DNA from: Saccharomonospora sp. NB11 | GTDB lineage: Bacteria; Actinomycetota; Actinomycetes; Mycobacteriales; Pseudonocardiaceae | NCBI RefSeq assembly: GCF_015910535.1 | Contig: NZ_JACBJG010000012.1 | Coordinates: 80,703-144,702 of the forward strand | Direction: 5' to 3' | DNA: 64,000 bases | Part shown: in pieces, positions 51,306 to 59,694 of the stretch | Layout: the number at the start of each line of letters is the position of its first letter | Position numbering within the stretch: the stretch's first letter is position 1 | Position numbers and translations under genes: made by a program | Notes under the pieces: generated by a model | Told to the model about the DNA's origin: nothing | The model's database searches: none | The model's input: the letters and a program-made list of their open reading frames with translations, nothing else

Positions 51306-52725
51306 GGTTGCGCCTCCACCACATCCGGAACGACTCCTTCGGCACGGTGGGGGCGTCCCTCGCGGCGGTCCACTTCGAGCCCGGCCACGGCAGCCGACGC
51401 AGAGTGCCGTCACTCCCCGCCAGCAGCCGGGACAGCGACCCGGCACGCTGCGCGGCCTCGTACCGCCGCGGGTCACGGAACACCCACGCCGCCGCCGACA
51501 TGGCCAGCGCCTCGGGGCTGCGCCGGGACTTCGCCTCCACCGCCTGCGCCCGCAGGTGCGTCAGCACCTCGGGGATGTTGATGCGCACCGGGCAGACCTC
51601 GTAGCACGCGCCGCACAACGACGACGCGTACGGCAACGAAGCCGCCTGCGCGTCGGTCATGTCCCCGACCAGTTGCGGCGCGAGGATGGCGCCGATCGGC
51701 CCCGGATACACCGACCCGTAGGACTGGCCGCCGGTGCGTTCGTAGACCGGGCACACGTTCAGGCACGCCGAACACCGGATACATCGCAACGCCTGCCTGC
51801 CCACCTCGTCCGCGAGCGTCGCGCTCCGCCCGTTGTCGAGCAGCACCAGGTGGAACTCGCTCGGGCCGTCGCCCGGGGTCACGCCCGTCCAGATCGACGT
51901 GTACGGGTTCATGCGTTCGGCCGTCGACGACCGTGGGAGCAGTTGCAGGAACACTTCGAGGTCCCGCCACGTGGGCACGAGCTTCTCGATGCCCATGACC
52001 GTGATCAGCGTCTCGGGCAGGGTCAGGCACATGCGGCCGTTGCCCTCCGACTCGACCACGGCGATCGACCCTGTGTCGGCCACGGCGAAGTTGGCCCCGG
52101 AGACGGCGACCTTCGCCGAGAGGAATCGGCGACGCAGGTGCCGCCGCGCCGCCTCCGCGAGTTCACGCGGGTCGTCGGTCTCGGGAGCCTCCGCCATCGT
52201 CCGCGAGAAGATGTCGCGGATCTCCGCCCGGTTGCGGTGGATGGCGGGCACGAGGATGTGCGACGGCCGGTCGTCGCCGAGCTGCACGATCAACTCGGCG
52301 AGGTCCGTCTCCACCGGCCGGACACCCCGCGCTTCCAGATACTCGTTCAGCGCGATTTCGGCGGTGGCCATGGACTTCACCTTCACGACCTCGTCGGCCC
52401 CCTTGGCCCGCACGAGGTCGTACACGATCCGGTTCGCCTCCTCGGCGTCACGCGCCCAATGCACCACGCCGCCCCTGGCGGTGACCGCCTCCTCCAGCCG
52501 CACCAGGTAGGTGTCGAGATTGGCGAGCACGTCGTCCTTGATCGCCTCACCGGCCCTGCGCAGCCGTTCCCAGTCGGCCGACTCGGCCACCGCCTCGGCG
52601 CGCTTGGTCCGGATGGTGGTCGTCGCCTTGCGCAGGTTGGTGCGCAGTTGCGTGTTCCCGAGCGCGGCTCGGGCGGCACGGGGGAACGTCGGGCTCCCGA
52701 GCCAGGTCACGGGGTTGCGGCCCAC
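51298..52725 (-). CDS. lutB: Lactate utilisation protein B, iron-sulfur subunit
   Basis: This 475-residue protein has an N-terminal LUD domain and two ferredoxin-type 4Fe-4S motifs: CIRCSACLNVCP near residue 315 and CGACYEVCP near 372. A C-terminal LutB segment (SFRMWWRRNHG) closes it. It passes electrons in lactate oxidation. GTG with GGAGGAAG upstream was chosen; it overlaps lutA by 19 bases, so the two are coupled. Confidence 0.94.
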   Translation of the reverse strand: MGRNPVTWLGSPTFPRAARAALGNTQLRTNLRKATTTIRTKRAEAVAESADWERLRRAGEAIKDDVLANLDTYLVRLEEAVTARGGVVHWARDAEEANRIVYDLVRAKGADEVVKVKSMATAEIALNEYLEARGVRPVETDLAELIVQLGDDRPSHILVPAIHRNRAEIRDIFSRTMAEAPETDDPRELAEAARRHLRRRFLSAKVAVSGANFAVADTGSIAVVESEGNGRMCLTLPETLITVMGIEKLVPTWRDLEVFLQLLPRSSTAERMNPYTSIWTGVTPGDGPSEFHLVLLDNGRSATLADEVGRQALRCIRCSACLNVCPVYERTGGQSYGSVYPGPIGAILAPQLVGDMTDAQAASLPYASSLCGACYEVCPVRINIPEVLTHLRAQAVEAKSRRSPEALAMSAAAWVFRDPRRYEAAQRAGSLSRLLAGSDGTLRRLPWPGSKWTAARDAPTVPKESFRMWWRRNHG

Positions 52726-53522
52726 GGCTCTTCCTCCGTACTCGCGAGAATCTCCGCCAGGTGCAGGGCTCGCACTCCCGTTCTCAGTCGGGACAGCCCA
52801 CCGCCGATGTGCATGAGGCACGAGTTGTCCCCGGCCGTGACCACCTGGGCGCCGGTGGCCTGCACCGACCGCATCTTGTCGGCCAGCATCGCCGTGGACG
52901 TCTCGGCGTTCTTGAGCGCGAACGTGCCCCCGAAGCCGCAGCACTGCTCCGCCTGCGGCAGCTCCACCAGGTCGAGACCTCGCACCGCTCGCAGCAGGCG
53001 CAACGGCCGGTCACCAACCCCGAGCATGCGCAACGAGTGGCACGTGGGGTGGTAGGTCACCCGGTGCGGGAAGTACGCGCCCACGTCGACCACCCCGAGC
53101 ACGTCGACGAGGAACTCGCTCAGCTCGTGGGTGCGTTCGACGGCCGCGCTCGCACCGCACAGGCCGGGGTGGATCTCGCGCATCATGCCCGCACACGAGC
53201 CCGAGGGCACCACGACGTGGTCGTAGTCCGCGAACACCTCCGCGTAACGGGTGGCCAGTGGCTCGGCCTCGGCCCGGTACCCCGTGTTGTAGTGCATCTG
53301 GCCGCAGCACGTCTGCCCGAGCGGGAAGTCGACCTCGCACCCGAGGCGAGTCAGCAGCCGGACGACGGCCTTGGCCGTGTCCGGGTAGAGCGTGTCGGTG
53401 AGACAGGTGGCGAACAACGCCACCCGCAGCGGTCGAGTCCGCCCTCGGCTGCGGTCGGACCGGACGCTGCTCGACTCGGTGGCCGGCGTGGTCGCCGGGC
53501 CTTTCCTCGGCGCGGACTCCAC
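52707..53522 (-). CDS. lutA: Lactate utilisation protein A
   Basis: This 271-residue protein has two CCG-domain cysteine clusters (QTCCGQM and EQCCGFGG), as in glycolate oxidase GlcF and heterodisulfide reductase. It is the first gene of the lut operon. The opening MRVALF core is preceded by about 32 Arg/Ser/Thr-rich residues, so the true start could be further in than the GTG used. No regulator of the LutR type is adjacent. Confidence 0.92.
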   Translation of the reverse strand: MESAPRKGPATTPATESSSVRSDRSRGRTRPLRVALFATCLTDTLYPDTAKAVVRLLTRLGCEVDFPLGQTCCGQMHYNTGYRAEAEPLATRYAEVFADYDHVVVPSGSCAGMMREIHPGLCGASAAVERTHELSEFLVDVLGVVDVGAYFPHRVTYHPTCHSLRMLGVGDRPLRLLRAVRGLDLVELPQAEQCCGFGGTFALKNAETSTAMLADKMRSVQATGAQVVTAGDNSCLMHIGGGLSRLRTGVRALHLAEILASTEEEPWAATP

Positions 53523-53700
53523 TCACGCGAGCGTAATGTCGCCTCGTCCCCGGCGCCAGGGGGCAACTCGTCCGCCACCCGGTCGTCGCTCGTTTCGTCC
53601 ACACGCGACAAGCTCGTCTCCCGGCCCCTGTCTGTGATCACTGTCCGCGACCGTCGCGACCTGCCGTCGGTACCGAGCGCAACTGCTGTTCAATCGGCGC

Positions 53701-54216
53701 ATGCCAGCCGAGCCGATGAGCGACATCGCCTCTCCCCCGCCCGGGCGCTACGTCCTGGACCTCGAGGGGTCCACGGTCGCGTTCACCACCACGCACCTGT
53801 TCGGCCTCCATCGCGTGCGCGGAACGTTCACCGCCTCCGGTGGCACCGCGGTCGTCGCCGACCCGGTCGAGCGGTCCACTGTGGAAGTCGTGATCGACGC
53901 GGCCAGCTTCCGCACCCCCACGCCGATGCGCGACCAGGTCGTGCGCTCGCCGATGTACCTCGACACCGACCGGCACCCGACCATCACCTTCACCTCGACG
54001 CGCTGGGACGGCCGCGTCCTCACCGGCGACCTCACCGTCCGCGAGGTCACGAGCCCGGTCGACCTCACCGTGACGGAGTCCTCAGTGGACGCGGACTCGT
54101 TCACGGCCAGGGCCACCGCGCGCGTCGACCGGATCGCGTTGGGCGTCACGGCGACCCGGGGCATGACGGGCCGCTACCTCGACTTCGACCTCACCGCGCG
54201 CTTCGTCCGCGAGTGA
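53701..54216 (+). CDS. YceI-family lipocalin-like protein
   Basis: This 171-residue protein has a YceI beta-barrel: YVLDLEGSTVAFTTTHLFGLHRVRGTF, then SPMYLDTDRHPTITFTS in the middle. Members bind polyisoprenoids or amphiphilic molecules. There is no signal peptide, so this one is cytosolic. The start is probably leaderless (TTCAAT six bases before). Its 3' end overlaps the convergent CMD-family gene by 43 bases. Confidence 0.9.
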   Translation: MPAEPMSDIASPPPGRYVLDLEGSTVAFTTTHLFGLHRVRGTFTASGGTAVVADPVERSTVEVVIDAASFRTPTPMRDQVVRSPMYLDTDRHPTITFTSTRWDGRVLTGDLTVREVTSPVDLTVTESSVDADSFTARATARVDRIALGVTATRGMTGRYLDFDLTARFVRE

Positions 54217-54770
54217 CGCGATCCGCGTCGCCGGGGCCGGTCCGGGACGACGCGCAACGTGTGCAGGGTGGTCGCGAGCATCTCGTAGTGCCCCACCAGC
54301 AGGAGCAGCTCGATCAGTCGCCGTTCGTCGAGGTGTCGTGACAGTCCCGCCCACGTCTCGTCGCTGACGTCCCGCCGTTCGTGGAGTTCGTCGACGGCCC
54401 GCAACAGCAGCCGCTCCCGCGGCGACCACCCTTCCGCCTCGGGACCCTCGGCCACCCGGCCGAGGTCGGCTTCGCCGAGCCCGACCCGCCGCGCCAGACG
54501 TCGGTGGTGGACGAGTTCGTAGTCGCTGCGGGCCAGTGTCGCGACGCGCAGGATCACCAGTTCGCTCTCGCGTCGGGACAGGCGCCCACCGGGCATGAGG
54601 CGACCCGCGAAGTGCAACCAGGCCCAGAACAGCCCCCGCGCCTTCCCCAACGTCGTGAACAACGCGGGCGGCTCCGTCCCGGTCACCCGACCGGCGAGGC
54701 GGGCGAAGACCCACGCGGCGACGCCGATCTCACGACGGCCACCCGGGCTGATGCGAGGTCGCCCGCTCAC
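54174..54770 (-). CDS. Carboxymuconolactone decarboxylase/AhpD-fold protein
   Basis: This 198-residue helical protein has the CMD core SELVILRVATLARSDYELVHH. The redox CxxC cysteines of AhpD are absent (Asp/Tyr/Glu occupy that stretch), so peroxidase activity is unlikely. The GTG overlaps the SDR stop by four bases. A basic tail (RRRGSRHSRTKRAVRSKSR) runs antisense into the YceI gene. Confidence 0.85.
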   Translation of the reverse strand: MSGRPRISPGGRREIGVAAWVFARLAGRVTGTEPPALFTTLGKARGLFWAWLHFAGRLMPGGRLSRRESELVILRVATLARSDYELVHHRRLARRVGLGEADLGRVAEGPEAEGWSPRERLLLRAVDELHERRDVSDETWAGLSRHLDERRLIELLLLVGHYEMLATTLHTLRVVPDRPRRRGSRHSRTKRAVRSKSR

Positions 54771-55663
54771 GCGGCACTCGCCGGGCGCGCGTCGTCCACG
54801 CTGGGCAGAGCCTTGTTCGCGCCCCAGTTCATCAGCCGCATCACCGCGGAATAGGCGAACGGAAGATACCGCTGGAGTGCATGGGCGAGCCGGACGTCGG
54901 TCGACGTGTAGATCCAGTACCGACCGCGCCGCAGACCCTCGAGGATGGCGTCGGCGGCGCGCTCGGGCGTGACGGCGTGCCGCCGGAACACCGCCTGAGC
55001 CCGCCGGAACGACCGGCTTTCCTTGTCCACGCCCGCGACCTCGATGGTGTCGGTGAGTGGAGTGGCCACCGCCCCCGGGCAGACCAGGCTGACGCCGATG
55101 CCGTGTCGCCGCAGGTCGAACCGCAGGACTTCCGACACCCCACGCAACCCGAACTTGCTCGCGCTGTACGCGGCGTGCCACGGCATGCCGATGAGACCCG
55201 CCGCCGACGACACGTTGACCAAGTGCCCGCCCCGGCCGCTGTCGATCATCGGCGGCACGAGCGCCTCGATCACGTGAATGGGACCCATGAGGTTCACGTC
55301 GACGACGCGACGCCACTGGTGGTGCTCCAACGACCGCACGGTGCCCCACACCGAGATACCGGCGACGTTCATGACCACGTCCATGGCTCCGTGAGCGCGG
55401 GTCAGCCGCTGTCCGAGCTTCCGAACCGCGTCGTGGTCGGACACGTCGGCGACCTCGGCGAACGCCACCGTGCCGCCGCCGGACTCGATCTCGGCGACCA
55501 CTCGCGTGAGCGCATCCGCCCGGACGTCGGTCAGGTGGAGCACGGCGCCCTCTCGCGCGGCCCGCACCGCGAGCGCTTTCCCGATACCACTGGCCGCGCC
55601 GGTGAGGAACACCTTGCGTCCTCGCAGGTCACGGACGGCTCTTCTGCTCCACCGCCACCACAT
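54767..55663 (-). CDS. Short-chain dehydrogenase/reductase
   Basis: This 298-residue SDR has the cofactor motif TGAASGIG near residue 20, NVAG, Ser in VSSAAG, and the catalytic YSASK. It is longer than classical SDRs, with a C-terminal ADAILEGLRRGRYWIYTS segment typical of a membrane-linked oxidoreductase subgroup. The ATG at 55663 is supported by a TACACT -10 box eight bases upstream (leaderless). It is coupled to the CMD-family gene. Confidence 0.92.
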   Translation of the reverse strand: MWWRWSRRAVRDLRGRKVFLTGAASGIGKALAVRAAREGAVLHLTDVRADALTRVVAEIESGGGTVAFAEVADVSDHDAVRKLGQRLTRAHGAMDVVMNVAGISVWGTVRSLEHHQWRRVVDVNLMGPIHVIEALVPPMIDSGRGGHLVNVSSAAGLIGMPWHAAYSASKFGLRGVSEVLRFDLRRHGIGVSLVCPGAVATPLTDTIEVAGVDKESRSFRRAQAVFRRHAVTPERAADAILEGLRRGRYWIYTSTDVRLAHALQRYLPFAYSAVMRLMNWGANKALPSVDDARPASAA

Positions 55664-55760
55664 GGAGGCGGAGTGTAACGACGCGAACGCCCTTCGCGTC
55701 AGGGGCAAGACAGCTCAATTTCCCGCGACGCACCCGCGCGCGGAACTGACCGCACACAGC

Positions 55761-55796
55761 AAAACGGCCCACCTCTGACTTGAGGTGGGCCGTTTT
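55761..55796 (-). terminator. Terminator of the tRNA-Glu/Asp/Phe cluster
   Basis: A perfect 15-bp stem (AAAACGGCCCACCTC with its complement) and six-base loop are followed by TTTT within the stem end on both strands. It lies 16 bases past tRNA-Phe. Confidence 0.88.
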
Positions 55797-55811
55797 CGCA
55801 GCTTGTGACCG

Positions 55812-55885
55812 TGGCCAGGGCCGGGGTCGAACCGGCGACCTTCCGCTTTTCAGGCGGACGCTCGTACCAACTGAGCTACCTGGCC
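55812..55885 (-). tRNA. pheT: tRNA-Phe (anticodon GAA)
   Basis: This is a 74-base cloverleaf. The acceptor GGCCAGG pairs with CCTGGCC, A73 follows and CCA is not encoded. Anticodon stem TCCGC/GCGGA has loop CTGAAAA. Confidence 0.96.
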
Positions 55886-55912
55886 AGAACGCCGGTACAG
55901 ACCGGAACGCCG

Positions 55913-55989
55913 TGGCGACCCTGACGGGACTCGAACCCGCGACCTTCGCCGTGACAGGGCGACGCGCTAACCAACTGCGCCACAGGGCC
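55913..55989 (-). tRNA. aspT: tRNA-Asp (anticodon GTC)
   Basis: The acceptor GGCCCTG pairs with CAGGGTC (one G-U), then G73 and an encoded CCA. Anticodon loop CTGTCAC gives GTC. Confidence 0.96.
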
Positions 55990-56007
55990 ATGATTATGTA
56001 GTTGTCG

Positions 56008-56080
56008 TACTCCCAACGGGATTCGAACCCGCGTTGCCGCCTTGAAAGGGCGGAGTCCTAGGCCGCTAGACGATGGGAGC
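56008..56080 (-). tRNA. gltT: tRNA-Glu (anticodon TTC)
   Basis: This is a 73-base cloverleaf. The acceptor GCTCCCA pairs with TGGGAGT (first pair G-U), A73 follows and CCA is not encoded. Anticodon loop CTTTCAA gives TTC. Confidence 0.96.
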
Positions 56081-56425
56081 CCAGCCGGTTCGGGCAACCG
56101 ACCGGCCGTGCTCTCCAGGTCCCCCTGGGAGCGATGATTAGTTTACGGTACCCGATCCACCCCGTGAACAGGGGGGTCACTTAAGCCGGAAAACCGCTCT
56201 TGACCTGCGAAAATGCTGGCGCCTCCGCGTCGAGACACCTCGCACGAGCGCGGACCTCGTCGGCGACGTCCTCGCGAACCACCGTCGAGAACCTCGCCTC
56301 GACCCGGCTCACCGAAAGCTTTCCTGCTTCGCACCCACATCACCGACAAATCACCGCGAAACCGCGCATATCACCACAAGTAATTGCCCAACTCCGGTCC
56401 GGACCACTAGCGTGTGCCCCGGATC
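56081..56425. other. Non-coding gap upstream of the tRNA cluster
   Basis: I see no supportable gene in these 345 bases. The part next to tRNA-Glu should hold the tRNA cluster promoter. A stretch around 56340-56400 is AT-richer than its surroundings (ATCACCACAAGTAATTGCCC). Confidence 0.5.
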
Positions 56426-56460
56426 GCCCAGGTGCGGCTACCGGGGGTGCGCACCTGGGC
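56426..56460 (-). terminator. Hairpin after the 80-residue protein gene
   Basis: A perfect 11-bp stem (GCCCAGGTGCG with CGCACCTGGGC) and a 13-base loop lie 56 bases past the stop of the minus-strand gene. There is no T-run. Confidence 0.5.
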
Positions 56461-56515
56461 TCCTGATCCTCGACCAGGACGCCGGCGGCCACGCGCCACC
56501 CCGAAGCCGAACACC

Positions 56516-56758
56516 TCAGTGCTGAACCGGAGCCCGACCCCCTTCGTCGGGCGCGAGGCCGAGCATGTCGAGCAGTTGCGCGCAGTCCTCCGCACCCGTC
56601 GCCCCGTGAGCGACGGCCAGTCGAGCCCGCCGCACCTGATCGTCCGAGATCCTCGGGGTGTCCTGCCCGGCGCGTTGCGCCGGTAGCCCGAAGCCACCGC
56701 CCTGCGCTCCGGACTCGTAGCGGAGAAGAAACTGCCGCACCTCAACCGACCCGCTCAT
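56516..56758 (-). CDS. Small protein, unknown
   Basis: This is an 80-residue protein: MSGSVEVRQFLLRYESGAQG, a glycine-rich linker, then a helical segment (RISDDQVRRARLAVAHG, DCAQLLDMLGLAPDE). The helical part looks like a folded domain rather than chance sequence, and GC-skewed codon use fits a gene. No family recognised. It is isolated between non-coding gaps, followed by a hairpin. Confidence 0.6.
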   Translation of the reverse strand: MSGSVEVRQFLLRYESGAQGGGFGLPAQRAGQDTPRISDDQVRRARLAVAHGATGAEDCAQLLDMLGLAPDEGGRAPVQH

Positions 56759-57163
56759 GGCGCCTCCCAGGGCTCGACGTTCGGACCGGAGGCTAACGAG
56801 CGGTCACGAGCACACACAGCCCCCCGGAGAGTGAAAGTCCGACCACGGAGCGTGTCGTCACGCGCGAACGAAAAACGGCGCGACGATGAACGACAGCCCA
56901 CGATCGGGTAACGCACCGGAGAGGATTTTCTGTTCAGCACTCGCGATCCTGCTGAAGGTCGTGTAACAATCGACGTGCTGACACACCCCCGGTCAGCGCC
57001 TGTGGAGATCCCCTCCGGCCCCCGCGTTCCTCCCCCTGGCGCGGGGGCCTCTCCATGTCTGCGGCCAACCCTCGATGACGGTGTGTCACCGGCCTTCACC
57101 CGACGTCCCGAGGGCGGCGCCACAGCTTTCGACCCGCCGAGACACAACCGTTATCGTGTGCTC
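56759..57163. other. Non-coding gap with one strong hairpin
   Basis: No gene is supported here. At 57017-57049 a perfect 10-bp inverted repeat (GGCCCCCGCG with CGCGGGGGCC, 13-base loop) is flanked by TGGAG and CTCCA. It could be a terminator, or a structured element ahead of the next gene. A candidate promoter (TTCGAC, then TATCGT at 57152-57157) lies just before the following gene. Confidence 0.45.
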
Positions 57164-57655
57164 GTGCCATTACCCTCATTCGGACGCAGCCGAGGCTCGA
57201 AAGCCGCCGCCCCCGCGCGTCAACGCGACGCCGCGCCTGCGGCCGACGAGCAGGCCGGTGACGATCCCGACCTGTCCAGTTACCTCGCCGCCCTGGCCCC
57301 GGAGAGCGACCTCGAAACCACGGGCTCCGGCCGCCGGTTCGGGGAGGCGCAGGTCTACCAGCTCCGACTCAGCGGCGCCGCCGAGCAGCAGCTCAAGGAC
57401 CTCGCCGCGCGGTTGGGCACCTCGCCACAGGCTCTCGCCCAGGAATGGGTCCTCGAACGCCTCGCGCAGGAGACGGGCGACCCACGGGTGGCTCCGCCTG
57501 CAGCTCCCGCGGCTCCCGCGGCTCCCGTGACACCGAACCCACAGGCCGCGCAGCCCACTCCGCCTGCCGCCGACCCGGTCGATTCGCCGACCGAGGAACT
57601 CTTCCTCGACCAGCACCAGTGGCCTGGTGAGCCCCTCGCGGAGCGCCACGGCTGA
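57164..57655 (+). CDS. Small protein with a ribbon-helix-helix-like central segment, unknown
   Basis: This 163-residue protein has a basic N-terminus and an acidic linker. A central segment (about 60-105) reads QVYQLRLSGAAEQQLKDLAARLGTSPQALAQEWVLERL. That is a beta strand followed by two helices, the layout of ribbon-helix-helix DNA-binding domains. A long Pro/Ala tail ends it. If right, it is a small DNA-binding or antitoxin-like regulator. The start is a GTG six bases after a TATCGT -10 box (leaderless); a GTG two codons earlier is possible. Confidence 0.7.
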   Translation: MPLPSFGRSRGSKAAAPARQRDAAPAADEQAGDDPDLSSYLAALAPESDLETTGSGRRFGEAQVYQLRLSGAAEQQLKDLAARLGTSPQALAQEWVLERLAQETGDPRVAPPAAPAAPAAPVTPNPQAAQPTPPAADPVDSPTEELFLDQHQWPGEPLAERHG

Positions 57656-57675
57656 GCGCCTCGGAAGCCAACGAA

Positions 57676-57712
57676 AACGAGCCCCCGGCGTGACATCCGC
57701 CGGGGGCTCGTT
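57676..57712. terminator. Bidirectional terminator before the cold-shock gene end
   Basis: A perfect 15-bp stem (AACGAGCCCCCGGCG with its complement) and seven-base loop are followed by TTTTCGTT on the minus strand. It serves both convergent genes. Confidence 0.9.
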
Positions 57713-57739
57713 CCTTTGTCAGTGGGGTGTGTCAGGTCC

Positions 57740-57943
57740 TCAGAGAGCCCGCACCCTCTGAGCCTGCGGGCCCTTCTGGCCCTGACCGACCTCGAACTCC
57801 ACCCGCTGGTTCTCCTCCAGCGTGCGGAAGCCACGGCCTTCGATCTCCGAGTAGTGGACGAACACGTCGCCCTCGCCACCGTCCTGGGCGATGAAGCCGA
57901 AGCCCTTCTCGGCGTTGAACCACTTCACAGTGCCTTGCGCCAC
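57740..57943 (-). CDS. cspA: Cold-shock domain protein
   Basis: This is a 67-residue OB-fold RNA chaperone. RNP1 is seen as KGFGFI, RNP2 as VFVHYSEI, and the opening [13 protein letters not shown] is nearly invariant in the family. It starts at GTG with GAGGAG seven bases upstream. A strong terminator follows. Confidence 0.97.
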   Translation of the reverse strand: MAQGTVKWFNAEKGFGFIAQDGGEGDVFVHYSEIEGRGFRTLEENQRVEFEVGQGQKGPQAQRVRAL

Positions 57944-58413
57944 CGCTGTACTCCTCGTTGCTGTTCCGCATGGACGCCACCGAAGCGACACCCCGGCCGT
58001 CCCGGGCGGTTCCAACGAGACGAGCGCGCAGCGTGTTCGGCTAACGGCTCGCGTCAGAAGTTCCGCGAGTGTGAAGCCACGAACACGCAAAACGACGGCC
58101 ACCACGAAGCCTACCGACATTCCGGCGTTTGCGAAGCCCTTTGTTCCCGGGATGGCCCGGACGGGCGGGTCGTCGCCGACCGGCGTCCCCGCGCGGTTCA
58201 CCGAGGTGACCACGGCACCTTCGGCACCCCCACCTCGCACCCGCGATGAGACCGCGCACTTTCCCTCTCCAGCGGGAACACGGAGCGCAGTCGAAAACGT
58301 CATCAGAACAGGTGCCACGACACAAACGTGTGAGTGTGATCACCTTTCACGAGGGGCAACGAACAGAGATGCCACGACGTCAGTCAGGTACGCGGGGAGA
58401 ATGGGGAACGACC
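57944..58413. other. Non-coding gap between cold-shock and transpeptidase genes
   Basis: This 470-base divergent gap holds the cold-shock promoter and leader on the minus strand and the transpeptidase promoter on the plus strand. I find no extra gene. The clearest element is a CRP-type palindrome at 58329-58344. Confidence 0.5.
58329..58344. promoter_or_regulatory. CRP/GlxR-type binding site candidate
   Basis: TGTGA-GTGTGA-TCACC matches the TGTGA-N6-TCACA consensus at nine of ten positions. It is 85 bases before the chosen transpeptidase start (25 before an alternative ATG). A cAMP-receptor homologue would have to be encoded elsewhere. Confidence 0.4.
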
Positions 58414-59610
58414 GTGACGCGATCGAAGCCGTCGGACAGCAGAAGACCACTCGCATTCCTGGCGATCGCGCTGGCCACCGTGCTCGGACTGGTGGCGTGC
58501 ACGGGCTCTCCCGGCGGCGGCAACACGGCCGAGGGCGCCCCCGGCGGGGACGACGCCGACACCGCCGTGACGATCTCCCTGGAGCCCAAGAACGGCAGCG
58601 ACGACGTCGCTCCGCGTGACCCCGTCTCCGTGACGGTGGCCGAGGGCACACTCACCGAGGTCGTCCTCACCAACCCCGACGGCAAGCAGGTCGAGGGCAC
58701 CCTGTCGGAGGACAAGACGACGTGGCAGGTCTCCGAGCCGCTCGGCTACGGCAAGCAGTACACGTGGTCGGGCAGCGCCCAGGGCACCGACGGCACGACC
58801 GTGCCGATCGAGGGGTCGTTCACGACGGTCACCCCGGCGGCCACCAACGGCGTGCAGTCCAACGTGGGCGACGGCGGCACCTACGGCATCGCCATGCCGA
58901 TCTCCCTGACCTTCGATGCGCCCGTGAAGGACAAGGCCGCCGTCGAGAAGGCGCTGTCGGTGACGACCTCGCCGGAGAACGAGGGCGCGTGGGCGTGGCT
59001 GTCCGACTCCTCGGTGCACTGGCGGCCCAAGGAGTACTGGCAGCCGAACACGGAGGTCGAGGTCAAGGCCGATCTCTACGGCGTGCACTTCGGTGACGGC
59101 GTCTACGGCGACAACGACCTGTCGGTGGAATTCACCATCGGGCGCGCCCAGATCGCGAAGGGCGACACGCAGACCCACCGGTTCGAGGTCTACCGAGACG
59201 GCGAGAAGATCGCCGACTACCCGGCAAGCTTCGGGCGCGAGTCCGACCCGAACCTCGTCACCCGTAGCGGTGTGCACGTGGTGATGAGCAAGCACGCCAA
59301 GTACTTCATGAACAACCCCGGGTACGGCTACGAGGACTTCGAGGTCAACTGGGCCGTGCGCATCTCCAACAACGGCGAGTTCACCCACGCCGCGCCGTGG
59401 TCGGTGGGAGACCAGGGCAAGGCCAACGTCACGCACGGCTGCGTCAACCTCTCCGACAAGAACGCCAAGGAGTACTACGACAGCGCCCTGCCCGGCGATC
59501 CCGTCGAGATCACCGGAAGCGACCAGAAGCTGTCGCCGAAGGACGGCCTCTACTACGACTGGATCTATTCGTGGGACGAGTGGCGGTCGTTCTCCGCGCT
59601 GGAAAGCTGA
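58414..59610 (+). CDS. ldt: L,D-transpeptidase lipoprotein (LdtMt2-like)
   Basis: This 398-residue lipoprotein has a leader ending GLVACTG. Two Ig-like domains follow (about 45-245: IgD1 TWQVSEPLGYGKQYTW and IgD2 WLSDSSVHWRPKEYW). The YkuD catalytic domain then has the active-site HGCVNL with Cys343. It makes 3-3 cross-links in peptidoglycan. The GTG gives the best signal peptide; an upstream ATG (58369) would add 15 residues. Confidence 0.94.
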   Translation: MTRSKPSDSRRPLAFLAIALATVLGLVACTGSPGGGNTAEGAPGGDDADTAVTISLEPKNGSDDVAPRDPVSVTVAEGTLTEVVLTNPDGKQVEGTLSEDKTTWQVSEPLGYGKQYTWSGSAQGTDGTTVPIEGSFTTVTPAATNGVQSNVGDGGTYGIAMPISLTFDAPVKDKAAVEKALSVTTSPENEGAWAWLSDSSVHWRPKEYWQPNTEVEVKADLYGVHFGDGVYGDNDLSVEFTIGRAQIAKGDTQTHRFEVYRDGEKIADYPASFGRESDPNLVTRSGVHVVMSKHAKYFMNNPGYGYEDFEVNWAVRISNNGEFTHAAPWSVGDQGKANVTHGCVNLSDKNAKEYYDSALPGDPVEITGSDQKLSPKDGLYYDWIYSWDEWRSFSALES

Positions 59611-59694
59611 CCCGGCCGGCAGCGGTGTGTGGCGGTGGCCGCTTTGCGCGGCTATCGCTACTGGCCGTCCGCCAACGCGGGATAGCGTGGTGAC

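Noticed and set aside
56143..56349. A 68-codon frame upstream of the tRNA cluster
   Set aside because: Arg/Gly-rich with no domain or ribosome-binding site.
57017..57049. A riboswitch ahead of the 57164 gene
   Set aside because: Only one strong hairpin is visible and no known aptamer consensus could be matched; the gene start also looks leaderless.
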